Shown here: piece after piece, positions 53,369-62,266 of the stretch | Numbering within the stretch: the stretch's first letter is position 1 | How the letters are laid out: each line of letters opens with the position of its first letter | Assembly: GCA_004213885.1 (NCBI GenBank) | Contig: SGYL01000001.1 | Location: 349,920 to 413,919 of the forward strand | Source: Alphaproteobacteria bacterium | Lineage (GTDB): Bacteria > Pseudomonadota > Alphaproteobacteria > Puniceispirillales > Marisalimonadaceae | Reading direction: 5' to 3' | Length of the DNA: 64,000 bases | Notes under the pieces: model-generated | What the model was told of the DNA's origin: nothing | Seen by the model: only the letters and a program-made list of their open reading frames with translations | Database searches by the model: none | Made by a program: the position numbers and the translations under genes

Positions 53369-54352
53369 ATGAAACAAAGAGTAGTAAGTTTATCTGATTT
53401 TGGCCCAGCAGAAAATATGTCTTTAATTGAGACTGACATTCCAACCCCAGAAAGTGGCCAAATTGTTGTAAAGAATAATGCTATAGGTCTTAATTACTTA
53501 GACACTTATTTCAGATCTGGTTTATATCCATGGCCTAATAACAATGATATTAAAATTCCTGGTTCTGAGGGGGTTGGTTATATTCATGCAGCTGGTTCTG
53601 ATGTGACAGATTTTAAAGAAGGTGATAGAGTTTCATACGTAACTCCAGTTGGTGCATATGCAGAATATGCGGTTATTAATGCAGCGCATGCTACTAAGAT
53701 TAACGTTGAAGTAGAAGATCATGATGTAGTTGCATGTACTTTGAAGGGATTAACCACCCATTATTTATTACATTTAACTACTAAAGTAACACCTGGCATG
53801 ACAACTCTTGTTCATGCAGCTGCAGGTGGCGTTGGACAATTGATGGGACAGTGGGGAAAAGAAATTGGTGCTACAATGATAGGAACTGCTGGAGGCCCTG
53901 ACAAAGTAGCTACTGCTCTAGAAGCAGGTTATGATCATGTTATTGACTACAAAAAAGATAACTTTGTTGATGAAGTTATGAAAATTACAAATAATCAAAA
54001 ATGTGATGTTGTTTACGATAGTGTAGCAAAGGATGTTTTTCCAGGATCAATGGATTGCCTTAAACCAAGGGGTTTATGGGTGTTGTTTGGTCAAGCTTCA
54101 GGGTCTATAACAGATTTTAATTTGGCTATGCTATCTGCTAAGGGTTCATTATTTGTTACGAGGCCAACATTATTCAGCTACATTGCAAATAGAGGTGAAT
54201 ATAATGATGCATCACATCAACTTTATAGTCGTGTATCAGATGGTAGGCTAAAAGTTTATATTCATGATAAAATGCCATTAGAACAAATAGTTGAAGCACA
54301 TAACGAACTAGAAGGTCGTAAGACAAAAGGTGGAATAGTAATAACATTATAA
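53369..54352 (+). CDS. NADPH:quinone oxidoreductase (zeta-crystallin family)
   Basis: The 327-residue protein is a zinc-free medium-chain reductase. Signatures are YLDTYFRSGLYP near residue 47, PGSEGVGYIHAAG near residue 68, the NADPH-binding HAAAGGVGQLMGQW near residue 150, and DVVYDSVAKDVF near residue 213. It reduces quinones or other enones, in the manner of QorA. It is the first gene of a three-gene run with a GST and a Gfo/Idh/MocA gene. Confidence 0.92.
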   Translation: MKQRVVSLSDFGPAENMSLIETDIPTPESGQIVVKNNAIGLNYLDTYFRSGLYPWPNNNDIKIPGSEGVGYIHAAGSDVTDFKEGDRVSYVTPVGAYAEYAVINAAHATKINVEVEDHDVVACTLKGLTTHYLLHLTTKVTPGMTTLVHAAAGGVGQLMGQWGKEIGATMIGTAGGPDKVATALEAGYDHVIDYKKDNFVDEVMKITNNQKCDVVYDSVAKDVFPGSMDCLKPRGLWVLFGQASGSITDFNLAMLSAKGSLFVTRPTLFSYIANRGEYNDASHQLYSRVSDGRLKVYIHDKMPLEQIVEAHNELEGRKTKGGIVITL

Positions 54353-54367
54353 AACAAAGGATATAAA

Positions 54368-55006
54368 ATGATAGATTTATATACATGGCATACGCCTAAT
54401 GGAAGAAAAGTTTCAATAATGTTAGAGGAAATTGAAATGCCTTATGATGTTCATTCGATAAACATTGCGAAGGATGAACAGTTTCAACCACATTTTTTGA
54501 ATGTATCACCTAATAACCGAATACCTGCAATTGTAGACAGGGATAATAATAATTACTCCTTGTTTGAGTCTGGCGCTATACTTTTATATTTAGCAGAAAA
54601 ATCAGGCAAACTTATTAATATGGACGATCGAGATGATTATTATAGAACTTTAGAATGGCTAATGTGGCAAATGGGTGGAGTAGGGCCAATGTTTGGTCAG
54701 GTTCATCATTTTGTTAAATATAATAAAGGAAAATCAGAATATTCTGAGACTAGGTATTCAAAAGAAGCTAGACGTTTATATGGTGTTATGGACAAAAAAT
54801 TATCAAAGAGCCAATATATCGCTGGTAATGATTACTCAATTGCTGATATATCAATTTGGCCTTGGACAGCTAGATTTGATTGGCAAGAAATTGATCTTAA
54901 CGAATTTCCTAATGTAACAAGATGGTATAAAGAGATATCTAGCAGGCCAGCTGTTCAAAAAGGTTGGTTAGTTCCAGAAAATGATCAAGTAATACCTCAG
55001 CCTTAG
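54368..55006 (+). CDS. Glutathione S-transferase, Nu class (YfcG-like)
   Basis: The 212-residue protein starts with WHTPNGRKVSI, the TPNG pattern of YfcG/YghU-type disulfide-bond reductases, which use glutathione disulfide and lack the usual Cys or Tyr nucleophile. The cis-Pro (NNRIPAIVD), the ESGAILLYLAEK binding turn, and the FGQVHHF and DYSIADISIWPW segments of the C-terminal domain are all present. It follows QOR by 15 bases and precedes the Gfo/Idh/MocA gene by 3. Confidence 0.9.
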   Translation: MIDLYTWHTPNGRKVSIMLEEIEMPYDVHSINIAKDEQFQPHFLNVSPNNRIPAIVDRDNNNYSLFESGAILLYLAEKSGKLINMDDRDDYYRTLEWLMWQMGGVGPMFGQVHHFVKYNKGKSEYSETRYSKEARRLYGVMDKKLSKSQYIAGNDYSIADISIWPWTARFDWQEIDLNEFPNVTRWYKEISSRPAVQKGWLVPENDQVIPQP

Positions 55007-55009
55007 ACC

Positions 55010-56005
55010 ATGTTTAAGCTCATAATTGCTGGATTAGGTTGGTGGGGTAAGGTGATGATACAAAGGTTATCGTTATCTAAAAAAGTTAAAATTGTAAATT
55101 TAATTGAACCTTACCCTGATAAAGAGGTCTTGCAATTAGCTGAAAATTTTAACCTAGATATTTCACATGACTTTGAACAGGCTGTAAAATCAATCGATTT
55201 TGATGGTATTATATTATGCACTCCTAATTCATTTCATAAAGATCAAACTATTTTATGTGCTAATTTAAAAAAACATGTTTTTTGTGAAAAACCACTATCA
55301 TTGATACCTTCAGATGTAAAAGAAATGATTAAAGTTTGTAAAGATAATAATGTTCTTTTAGGTGTCGGGCATGAACGTAGATTTGAAAATGGATGGCAAA
55401 AATTAAAACAAGTTGTTGAAAATAATTTTTTAGGTAACATTATGTACGCTGAAGCACATTTTAGTCATGACAAATTAGCAAATTTACCATTAGATAACTG
55501 GAGGACTGATCCTGAAGTTGCTCCTGCTGCAGGGATGACGGGCATGGGTATACATTTAACTGATCTCATGATTTGGTTATTTGGTTCTGTAAAAAAAGTT
55601 TTTGCTACAACAGCAAAAAGAGCATTAAAGTACGAAACTGGAGATGTTGTTAGTGCAACACTTATTCATGAAACAGGTTTAAGTACACAAATAACGGCAA
55701 TTTTAAAAACACCTCATTATCAAAGAGTTACAATTTTTGGAGAAAATGGATGGGTAGAACTAGTTGATAGTTCACATCCTGATACACCTGGAGACTCAGA
55801 AATGATAATAAGAATGAGTGATGGAAATATTGAAAAAATAAAATTTAATTGGACAGACACTGTTTCAAAAAATATTCATAATTTTGTTGATGCTTCAACT
55901 AATAATAAAGATTACTTGTTTACAGATAATGAGAAATATCAAAATATAGCTGTTTTAGATGCAATTAAACGATCAAGTTCTGATGATATAATTGTTAATA
56001 TATAA
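55010..56005 (+). CDS. Gfo/Idh/MocA-family oxidoreductase
   Basis: The 331-residue protein has the N-terminal Rossmann motif AGLGWWGK near residue 8, the CEKPLSL motif with the catalytic Lys near residue 95, and the beta-sheet second domain. A DGIIL-CTPNSFHKD segment near residue 70 is typical. These enzymes oxidise or reduce sugars and cyclitols using NAD(P). The substrate is unknown. It is cotranscribed with the GST and QOR genes. Confidence 0.88.
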   Translation: MFKLIIAGLGWWGKVMIQRLSLSKKVKIVNLIEPYPDKEVLQLAENFNLDISHDFEQAVKSIDFDGIILCTPNSFHKDQTILCANLKKHVFCEKPLSLIPSDVKEMIKVCKDNNVLLGVGHERRFENGWQKLKQVVENNFLGNIMYAEAHFSHDKLANLPLDNWRTDPEVAPAAGMTGMGIHLTDLMIWLFGSVKKVFATTAKRALKYETGDVVSATLIHETGLSTQITAILKTPHYQRVTIFGENGWVELVDSSHPDTPGDSEMIIRMSDGNIEKIKFNWTDTVSKNIHNFVDASTNNKDYLFTDNEKYQNIAVLDAIKRSSSDDIIVNI

Positions 56006-56012
56006 TAAATGA

Positions 56013-56030
56013 TTGTAACAAAATTGTAAT
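56013..56030 (+). promoter_or_regulatory. Pho-box-like direct repeat upstream of phoR
   Basis: TTGTAAC (56013-56019), AAAA, TTGTAAT (56024-56030) make two 7-base repeats at the 11-base spacing of the PhoB box (CTGTCAT-N4-CTGTCAT). The repeats lie 33 bases upstream of the PhoR start. The C of the consensus is replaced by A in both, so affinity is uncertain, but the repeat structure is correct. Confidence 0.5.
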
Positions 56031-56062
56031 TTTTTTAAATTAAAGGTTAATTAAATTAATTT

Positions 56063-57124
56063 ATGAATCTAAAAAAAAGTAATTTGAAAAAAAAGAAAAC
56101 TTCTAAATATTTAGTGGATGTTGGAAATATCTTGGAAGATGGATTTATCCTAATTAATAATTCTGGACGAGTTTTAGTTTCAAACAAAGTCTCTCAAGAA
56201 TTAATAGGAAAAAATTTATTAAATAAAAATATTTTAAATATTATTAAAAGCCCAGATTTTAAATCATTAAATTTTGAAAAATCTAATAAGAAATATGATC
56301 ATTCATTTGTACATGAATTAGATGATTATCTAAATAGACAATTAAGAATAAAATTAAAAAAAATTAGTAAAAACAAAATTTTATTAACAATTACTGATTT
56401 AACTTTGCAAAGAAATCTTGAAAAAATAAGAAGGGATTTTGTTGCAAATGTAAGTCATGAACTTAGATCTCCATTAACAATTTTGTCTGGTTTTGTAGAA
56501 ACAATGTTAAATGATGATAAAATTGACAAAACAACACTCAAAAAATTTTTAAATATTATGAACGAAGAATCTAAAAGAATGAACACATTAATTGATGATA
56601 TTCTTTCTCTTTCAAAAGTAGAATCCGAGGAACATATTTCACCATCAACAACTATTTCAATTTTTGAACCTATCAATTCCGTAATATCAACTATCAAAAA
56701 GTCTGGTTTATTAAAAAACAATAATCTTATTTTAATTGACGATAGAGTTGATAAAAACCAATCACTTATAGTAGAAGCAGATTTTTTAGAACTAACACAA
56801 GTATTTTATAATTTAATTGAAAATGGTATCAAATATGGGAATTCAAATTCAGATATTTTAATTAAACTTGATCAAATGAAAACTAATGAATTAATGGTAT
56901 CTGTAATTAATGAAGGCGAAGGAATTCCTGAAAAATATATTGATAGAGTTACAGAAAGATTTTTTAGAGTAGATAAAGCTAGATCAAGAAAAATTGGTGG
57001 TACCGGCTTAGGGTTAGCAATTGTAAAACATATTTTAATTAAACATAGGGCAGAACTTTCAATTAGAAGTGATCAAAACAAACAAACAATATTTTCTATA
57101 ACTTTTCCAATTTTAAAAATTTGA
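56063..57124 (+). CDS. phoR: Sensor histidine kinase, PhoR-like, without membrane segments
   Basis: The 353-residue protein has a PAS-like domain (about residues 20-110, ILEDGFILINNSGRVLVSN), a HisKA domain with the phospho-accepting His132 in VSHELRSPLT, and an ATPase domain with N-box NLIENGIKYG, G-box GEGIPEKY and GTGLGLAIV. This is the PhoR-type kinase that phosphorylates PhoB on low phosphate. Unlike Escherichia coli PhoR there is no N-terminal membrane helix, so it is soluble. Order is phoR then phoB, 60 bases apart. Confidence 0.88.
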   Translation: MNLKKSNLKKKKTSKYLVDVGNILEDGFILINNSGRVLVSNKVSQELIGKNLLNKNILNIIKSPDFKSLNFEKSNKKYDHSFVHELDDYLNRQLRIKLKKISKNKILLTITDLTLQRNLEKIRRDFVANVSHELRSPLTILSGFVETMLNDDKIDKTTLKKFLNIMNEESKRMNTLIDDILSLSKVESEEHISPSTTISIFEPINSVISTIKKSGLLKNNNLILIDDRVDKNQSLIVEADFLELTQVFYNLIENGIKYGNSNSDILIKLDQMKTNELMVSVINEGEGIPEKYIDRVTERFFRVDKARSRKIGGTGLGLAIVKHILIKHRAELSIRSDQNKQTIFSITFPILKI

Positions 57125-57144
57125 AAATCATAATTTATTGAATA

Positions 57145-57162
57145 TTGTAATATAAATGTAAT
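57145..57162 (+). promoter_or_regulatory. Pho-box-like direct repeat upstream of phoB
   Basis: TTGTAAT (57145-57151), ATAA, ATGTAAT (57156-57162) repeat the same 11-base spacing as the site upstream of phoR and lie 23 bases before the phoB ATG. Presence of the pattern at both gene starts raises its credibility, although a region this AT-rich can produce such repeats by chance. Confidence 0.5.
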
Positions 57163-57184
57163 ATTTATTTAATATTAAAATACT

Positions 57185-57871
57185 ATGAATGAGATTTTAC
57201 TCGCAGATGATGAACCAAATCAAATTGAATTAATGAAATTCAATTTAGAGAAGAATGGGTTTTTAGTTAAATCAGCATATAATGGCGAACAAGCTCTTGA
57301 TATGATTTATGAAAAAAAGCCAAATGTTCTTATAGCAGATTGGATGATGCCAAAGATGTCTGGTATAGAGTTGTGTAGGATACTTAGATCTAACAAAGAT
57401 ACAAAGTTACTTCCAATAATAATGCTAAGTGCAAGAAGTGAGGAAGCTGATAAATCACTTGGATTAGATACAGGTGCCGATGATTATATATCAAAACCAT
57501 TTTCTCCAATGGAACTTGTTTCTAGAGTTAAAGCGCTTATTAGACGAACAAATACATCTATGTCTATAGACGAATTGATTGTTGGAGAACTAAAAATATC
57601 TTTATCAGAGATGCAAGTTTTTAGAAATGATCAATTGATTAAACTAGGTCCAAAAGAATTTAAATTGTTAACTCTTCTTGCGGAAAGGCCTGGTCATATA
57701 TTTTCAAGACAAAAATTATTAGACACAGTTTGGGGTGTTGGAATTTTTATAGAGGATAGAACTGTTGATGTTCATATGAGTAGATTAAGAAAAGCTCTTA
57801 GAATTAATGAAACTGACACTGATTTGATTCGAACAGTTAGAGATGGAGGTTACGGTTTACTAAAGCCATAA
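57185..57871 (+). CDS. phoB: Phosphate regulon response regulator PhoB
   Basis: The 228-residue protein has a receiver domain with the phosphorylated Asp52 (LIADWMMPKMSGIEL), Asp8-Asp9 and a conserved Lys (DDYISKPFSP). An OmpR-type winged-helix domain covers residues 130-228 with GPKEFKLLTLL and RTVDVHMSRLRK. The receiver sequence closely follows PhoB. Binding sites at its own and the phoR promoter are predicted. No pst or phoU gene is in the window. Confidence 0.93.
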   Translation: MNEILLADDEPNQIELMKFNLEKNGFLVKSAYNGEQALDMIYEKKPNVLIADWMMPKMSGIELCRILRSNKDTKLLPIIMLSARSEEADKSLGLDTGADDYISKPFSPMELVSRVKALIRRTNTSMSIDELIVGELKISLSEMQVFRNDQLIKLGPKEFKLLTLLAERPGHIFSRQKLLDTVWGVGIFIEDRTVDVHMSRLRKALRINETDTDLIRTVRDGGYGLLKP

Positions 57872-57904
57872 AGTCTTATATTTTATATTTTTGAGGTTAT
57901 TGGC

Positions 57905-58780
57905 TTGAGAAAAATTTTTGTACATGGTTTATCAGCTTTAGATTTAATACACACTGTATCAGATTTGCCAAAGTATGCTGAAAAATATAAATCTAACTCA
58001 GTATATGTAAGCATTGGTGGAAATGCAGCAAATGCTTCTGTAGCACTTTCAAGACTGGGTGTAAAAGTTTTCTTGTCTACAGTAGTAGGAAATGATGAAA
58101 TAGGTAACATTTTAAAACAAAAGTTACTATCAGAAAACATAGATCTTAGTTACACCCATTATATTGATAATTTCAAAACTTCTATTTCATCTATTATTAT
58201 TGATAAAAATGGTGAAAGACTAGTTTTAAATAATCGTGAATCTAACGATGTAGCAATAAAAAATGATATAGATTATGAAATGTTTGATGGATTTCTATTT
58301 GATAGTAGAGACATTAAAAATTCTATTAAGATTTTAAAGCAGATTAAAAATATCAAAAAACCAAAAGTACTAGATGCAGAAGAAAATACTACAAATGAAC
58401 TTTTAAACTATTTTTCTCATGTGGTATTTTCTTATCAAGGACTGAAATCTTTTACAGGTATTGATAACATTGAACGTGCATTAAAAACTTTTGCACCGAA
58501 AACTGAATTTCAAACATTAGTCACAAATGGTGAGCGTGGTTGCTATTATATTCAAGATAAAATTATTGAAAACATTCCAGCACAAAAAATCAAGGCAGTT
58601 GATACTTTAGCCGCAGGGGATATTTGGCATGGTGCTTTTTTATTTAAATTAGTTAAGAGATCTTCTTTGGTAAATAGTATTGAGTTTGCAAATTATATTT
58701 CTTCTTTAAAATGTAAAAAATTTGGAGGATCTTCAGGTGCACCTTTTTTAAGTGAACTTAAAGAAAATTTTGCCTTATGA
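57905..58780 (+). CDS. PfkB-family sugar kinase
   Basis: The 291-residue protein is a ribokinase-superfamily kinase with the GGNAANASVALSRLG signature near residue 38 and the anion hole/catalytic base in DTLAAGD at residues 233-239, where Asp239 is the base. The motif DTLAAGD with a following HGAFLF is typical of ketohexokinase-like and sulfofructose kinase-like members. The start is a TTG at 57905, with GAGG about 9 bases upstream; no ATG precedes the N-terminal strand. It overlaps YdcF (ATGA). Confidence 0.85.
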   Translation: MRKIFVHGLSALDLIHTVSDLPKYAEKYKSNSVYVSIGGNAANASVALSRLGVKVFLSTVVGNDEIGNILKQKLLSENIDLSYTHYIDNFKTSISSIIIDKNGERLVLNNRESNDVAIKNDIDYEMFDGFLFDSRDIKNSIKILKQIKNIKKPKVLDAEENTTNELLNYFSHVVFSYQGLKSFTGIDNIERALKTFAPKTEFQTLVTNGERGCYYIQDKIIENIPAQKIKAVDTLAAGDIWHGAFLFKLVKRSSLVNSIEFANYISSLKCKKFGGSSGAPFLSELKENFAL

Positions 58781-59535
58781 TATACTTACATAAAATAATT
58801 CCTTTAATAACTTCTCCTTTATTTTTAGCACTAACTTTATTAATCATTTCAATTTTTTTAAAAAAAAATAAATTTATTAAGCTTAAAAGTTTTTTAATAT
58901 TTTTATCATTTTTAATTTTATTTACATTCTCTAACCCATTGATTTCAAATAAATTAGTTAAATATATTGAAGCACCTTATCAACTTATGAAACTATCTGA
59001 AGTTCCTCAAAGTGATTACATTGTGGTCTTAAGTGGAATGGTGCATGAAGTTAAAGATGATGTGTATGAGTGGTCTGATCCTGACAGATTTTTCGCTGGA
59101 ATAAAACTTTTAAATGCTAATAAAGGAAAAAAAATTATTTTTACTGGTGGAGTATTACCTTGGGAGAAGAAGAAAAAAACTGAAGGTGAATTGTTAAAAA
59201 ATAAATCTCTAGAATTTGGTGTTGAAGAAAATGATATTTTAGTAACAAAAAAAGTGCAAAATACTTACGAAGAAGCTAATGCAATATCTCATTTAATCGA
59301 TAATAAATCTAAAATTATCTTAGTTACGTCTGCATTCCACATGAAGCGAGCGGAATTTCTTTTAAAAAAACATTCTTTTAATGTTTTTTCGTATCCTGTC
59401 GACTTTAGATACAAATATAATAAAATTACAATTTTAGATTTTATTCCATCAGCTAGTTCATTAAGCTGGTCATCATTTGTAATTCGCGAGGTATTAGGTA
59501 GGATGTATTATCGTGTTAAATTTCTACTTAAATAG
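58777..59535 (+). CDS. YdcF/ElyC family protein (DUF218)
   Basis: The 252-residue protein has two N-terminal membrane helices (about residues 8-28 and 36-55) followed by the DUF218 domain. The domain has YIVVLSGMVHE, IIFTGGVLPW and NTYEEANAIS, the last being the Glu-rich family signature. ElyC-type proteins affect cell-envelope polymer metabolism; a specific function here is not known. The ATG at 58777 overlaps the kinase stop. It converges on the PuuE-like gene with an 8-base overlap. Confidence 0.85.
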   Translation: MIYLHKIIPLITSPLFLALTLLIISIFLKKNKFIKLKSFLIFLSFLILFTFSNPLISNKLVKYIEAPYQLMKLSEVPQSDYIVVLSGMVHEVKDDVYEWSDPDRFFAGIKLLNANKGKKIIFTGGVLPWEKKKKTEGELLKNKSLEFGVEENDILVTKKVQNTYEEANAISHLIDNKSKIILVTSAFHMKRAEFLLKKHSFNVFSYPVDFRYKYNKITILDFIPSASSLSWSSFVIREVLGRMYYRVKFLLK

Positions 59536-60403
59536 AAACTTCATTACAATACCAGTCATGAATTTCTTTTCCATTCATAAATACAGCATCATCAAATTTA
59601 ATTATATAATCTAGCAATTGATTTAAATAATTAATTCTATGAGGAACACCTGTTAAATATGGATGTATACTTATGCACATAATTTTAGTAGTTTTTTTTG
59701 CTTCTTTATATAATTGGTCAAACTGATCTTTGCCCCTGGTAAAAACAGCGTCTGAGGGATGATTGTGAACGGCCGTAATAGAAACATCATTTATTTCAAC
59801 TGTATAAGGCAAAGCTAACATCCTATTATTATTCTTTACCTTAAGATTCACAGGTTGATCATCTATAACCCAGTTGGCAACATATTTAATTCCGTTTTCT
59901 GAAAGAATATCTATAGTATCATTGGTTTCTGTCAATCCTGGACTTTCCCACCCTATGACATCTTGATTTGAAAACTTCCTCAGCTTATCAACTGTGCTTT
60001 TAATATCTACATATTCATTATCTACCTTATGCATTGGTCTTTGTATAAAGCCGTGCCCCATAAGCTCCCAGTCAAGCTTTAAAGCTTCCTCAACAGCTTT
60101 TGGATAAACATCTACAACTACGCCATTAAGAGCAAGAGTTGGCTTTATGTTTCTATTTTTTAGGCTATCTATAAATCTCCAATATCCTGTCCTCATTCCG
60201 TATTCGTGCCAAGACCAATTTGGAAGGTCTGGTAACATAGGGGTGCCCATTGGAGGAGGTAAAACATTTCTTGGTTGTGGTAAATTTGGATCCCAAACTT
60301 CAATATTTACTACAACCCAAATTATTAATTTTTCTTTTCCATTTAGTAGAAGTTTCTTTCTAAATGGCGCAGGTTCATAAATTAATCTATCTCGTCTATC
60401 CAT
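59528..60403 (-). CDS. Polysaccharide deacetylase-family protein, PuuE-like
   Basis: The 291-residue protein has the NodB-homology fold as found in PuuE, a metal-independent allantoinase: WVVVNIEVWDP near residue 30, WELMGHGFIQRPMH near residue 112, the GWESPG turn and a C-terminal SIHPYLTGVPHRI. Asp-Asp-His metal ligands of true deacetylases are altered, as in PuuE. It hydrolyses a cyclic amide by family, but the substrate is unconfirmed. It lies 3 bases downstream of OsmC and next to the molybdenum hydroxylase operon. Confidence 0.75.
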   Translation of the reverse strand: MDRRDRLIYEPAPFRKKLLLNGKEKLIIWVVVNIEVWDPNLPQPRNVLPPPMGTPMLPDLPNWSWHEYGMRTGYWRFIDSLKNRNIKPTLALNGVVVDVYPKAVEEALKLDWELMGHGFIQRPMHKVDNEYVDIKSTVDKLRKFSNQDVIGWESPGLTETNDTIDILSENGIKYVANWVIDDQPVNLKVKNNNRMLALPYTVEINDVSITAVHNHPSDAVFTRGKDQFDQLYKEAKKTTKIMCISIHPYLTGVPHRINYLNQLLDYIIKFDDAVFMNGKEIHDWYCNEVSI

Positions 60404-60406
60404 AAA

Positions 60407-60856
60407 TTAGACTTTATTCCAATTTTCAGTAATTTTTGTCCCAGAATTTGTTATTACTTTTGAAATAGGACAATACATTTTCAGTTGTTCTTTGATCTTA
60501 TTAAATTGATCTTCATTGGCATCACATTTTATGTTTATATTTAAAACCACTTCTGGAAAAGGAACTTTAATTTCTTCAATTATGCTTGCTCCACTTTTAT
60601 CAAATTTTGCATCTGCTGTAATATCAAGGTTTTCAATTTTAACACCTTCTTTTTCTGCAATTCTATGGGTTATAACGTTAGAACAACCAATTAATGAGGC
60701 TAACAGTGTTTCAGTAGGTGTTAACCCTAAATTAGTTCCACCTCTTACTTCGGGTTCATCAATTACACTTTCTACGTCTCGTGAAATAATATCGGCTCTA
60801 GAATGACTTTTGGAAGATCCTTCTACTTTCATTTTAACTAAATTGACGTTGTTCAT
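60407..60856 (-). CDS. OsmC-family protein
   Basis: The 149-residue protein has the OsmC fold with GLTPTETLLASLIGCSNVITH near residue 44, in which Cys63-like CSN is one of the two reactive cysteines. A second Cys is in KMYCPIS near the C-terminus, as in YhfA-type members. These proteins reduce peroxides or bind thiols. The spacing of 3 bases to the PuuE-like gene suggests one transcript divergent from the coxM-like operon. Confidence 0.85.
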   Translation of the reverse strand: MNNVNLVKMKVEGSSKSHSRADIISRDVESVIDEPEVRGGTNLGLTPTETLLASLIGCSNVITHRIAEKEGVKIENLDITADAKFDKSGASIIEEIKVPFPEVVLNINIKCDANEDQFNKIKEQLKMYCPISKVITNSGTKITENWNKV

Positions 60857-60884
60857 TTAACTTCCTCATTACTTTAAATTTTAT

Positions 60885-60914
60885 TTGATATCCTTAAACA
60901 ATAATGTCTATAAT
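60885..60914 (+). promoter_or_regulatory. Sigma-70-type promoter for the molybdenum hydroxylase operon
   Basis: TTGATA (60885-60890) and TATAAT (60909-60914) are separated by 18 bases and lie 27 bases upstream of the medium-subunit ATG. The -10 element matches the consensus fully. A GAGG site follows before the ATG at 60941. Confidence 0.55.
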
Positions 60915-60940
60915 TAACTTTATAAATTAGAGGTTTTTAA

Positions 60941-61780
60941 ATGAAATCACCAGCATTTTCTTATTATGAAGCAAAAGATTTAGCAGATGCAATAAATGTA
61001 AAAAAAACAGATGATGATGCAGTAATTTTGGCTGGTGGTCAGTCTTTATTACCAACTTTAAATATGCGTTTATCTAACCCAAGTGTTCTTATAGATATTA
61101 GTGAAATTAAAGAATTAAGAGAAATAAAAATTGAAGATGGTTTTTTATGCATAGGTGCAATGTCTAGTCACTCAAAAGTTATGAATAATAAAGACGTCAA
61201 TGAGGTCTTACCTATACTTTGTAAAATTTTATCACAAGTTGCACATCCTGCTATTAGAAATAAAGGCACTCACGGTGGAAGTGTTGCTTATGGTGATCCC
61301 GCAGCTGAATTGCCAGCTTTTGCTGTTTTGGTTGATGCTCAAATTGTTTTATCTGGATTTAGTGGTGAGAGAATAGTGTCAGCAAAAGAATTTTATAAAG
61401 GTTTATTTGAAACTTCAATAAATTCTGATGAAATCTTAACTTCAGTTAAGTATCCAATTAATCAAAATAACAAGCAATTATTTTTTGATGAAATTACAAG
61501 ACGTCATGGAGATTATGCTATGGCTGGCCTTGTAGGCTCAATTGTACAGAAAAATAAAATTAATGAAGAGATTAATTTCGTTTTTTTTGGAACCGGTGAT
61601 AAACCAAATGAAGCACCAAAAACTTGTGAGTATCTTCTGAATAATGAATATAATTATACTGATATTAAAGATATTTTAAAAACTGACATAGAGTTTGCGT
61701 CCGATATCTCTAGTTCATCAGATATGAAAGCTCACTTATCAGCAATTTTAGTCGGAAGAATGATGAAGGAATTAAATTAA
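60941..61780 (+). CDS. CO/xanthine dehydrogenase-type FAD-binding medium subunit
   Basis: The 279-residue protein is the flavin subunit of the molybdenum hydroxylase family. It has the FAD-binding AGGQSLLPTLNMRL near residue 32, TKGG-like IRNKGTHGGSVAYGDPAAELPA near residue 105, and the C-terminal HLSAILVGRM. It passes electrons from the iron-sulfur subunit to the acceptor. It is the first gene of a medium-small-large operon; the small-subunit start overlaps its stop (TAATG). Confidence 0.92.
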   Translation: MKSPAFSYYEAKDLADAINVKKTDDDAVILAGGQSLLPTLNMRLSNPSVLIDISEIKELREIKIEDGFLCIGAMSSHSKVMNNKDVNEVLPILCKILSQVAHPAIRNKGTHGGSVAYGDPAAELPAFAVLVDAQIVLSGFSGERIVSAKEFYKGLFETSINSDEILTSVKYPINQNNKQLFFDEITRRHGDYAMAGLVGSIVQKNKINEEINFVFFGTGDKPNEAPKTCEYLLNNEYNYTDIKDILKTDIEFASDISSSSDMKAHLSAILVGRMMKELN

Positions 61781-62265
61781 TGTCTTATTCAAATAAAGTT
61801 ATAATATCAATGGTTATTAATAATGAAAATTATGATGATTTAACTGTTGAAACCCGTCAGCATCTGGGCGATTTTTTAAGAGATTTAGGGTTTAAAGGAA
61901 CGCATTTAGGTTGTGAACAAGGTGCTTGTGGTGCTTGTAATGTACTTGTTGATGGTGAATCAGTAAGATCTTGTCTTATGCTGGCGGTTCAAGCAAATGG
62001 TAAAAACATTACAACTGTTGAAGGTCTTGAGACTTCGGAAATGGAAATTGTTAAAGATTGTTTTGTAAAGAATAATGCTATGCAATGTGGTTTTTGTAGT
62101 TCAGGAATGTTAATGACCACCTATGAAATCATTAAATCTAAAAGAAAATATTCCCGTGAAGAGATTAGAGAAATGATTTCAGGCAACTACTGTCGTTGCA
62201 CAGGTTATCAAGCAATTGTTGATGCAGTTGAAGATTCACTTAATAAAATAAACGTAGGGATGTAA
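61780..62265 (+). CDS. Molybdenum hydroxylase [2Fe-2S] small subunit
   Basis: The 161-residue protein has a plant-ferredoxin-type N-terminal cluster (LGCEQGACGACNVLV then SCLMLA) and a second four-helix cluster (QCGFCSSGML and NYCRCTGY). All eight cysteines are visible. It transfers electrons between the molybdopterin and FAD subunits. It lies between those two genes, with the large-subunit ATG two bases after its stop. Confidence 0.95.
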   Translation: MSYSNKVIISMVINNENYDDLTVETRQHLGDFLRDLGFKGTHLGCEQGACGACNVLVDGESVRSCLMLAVQANGKNITTVEGLETSEMEIVKDCFVKNNAMQCGFCSSGMLMTTYEIIKSKRKYSREEIREMISGNYCRCTGYQAIVDAVEDSLNKINVGM

Positions 62266-62266
62266 T

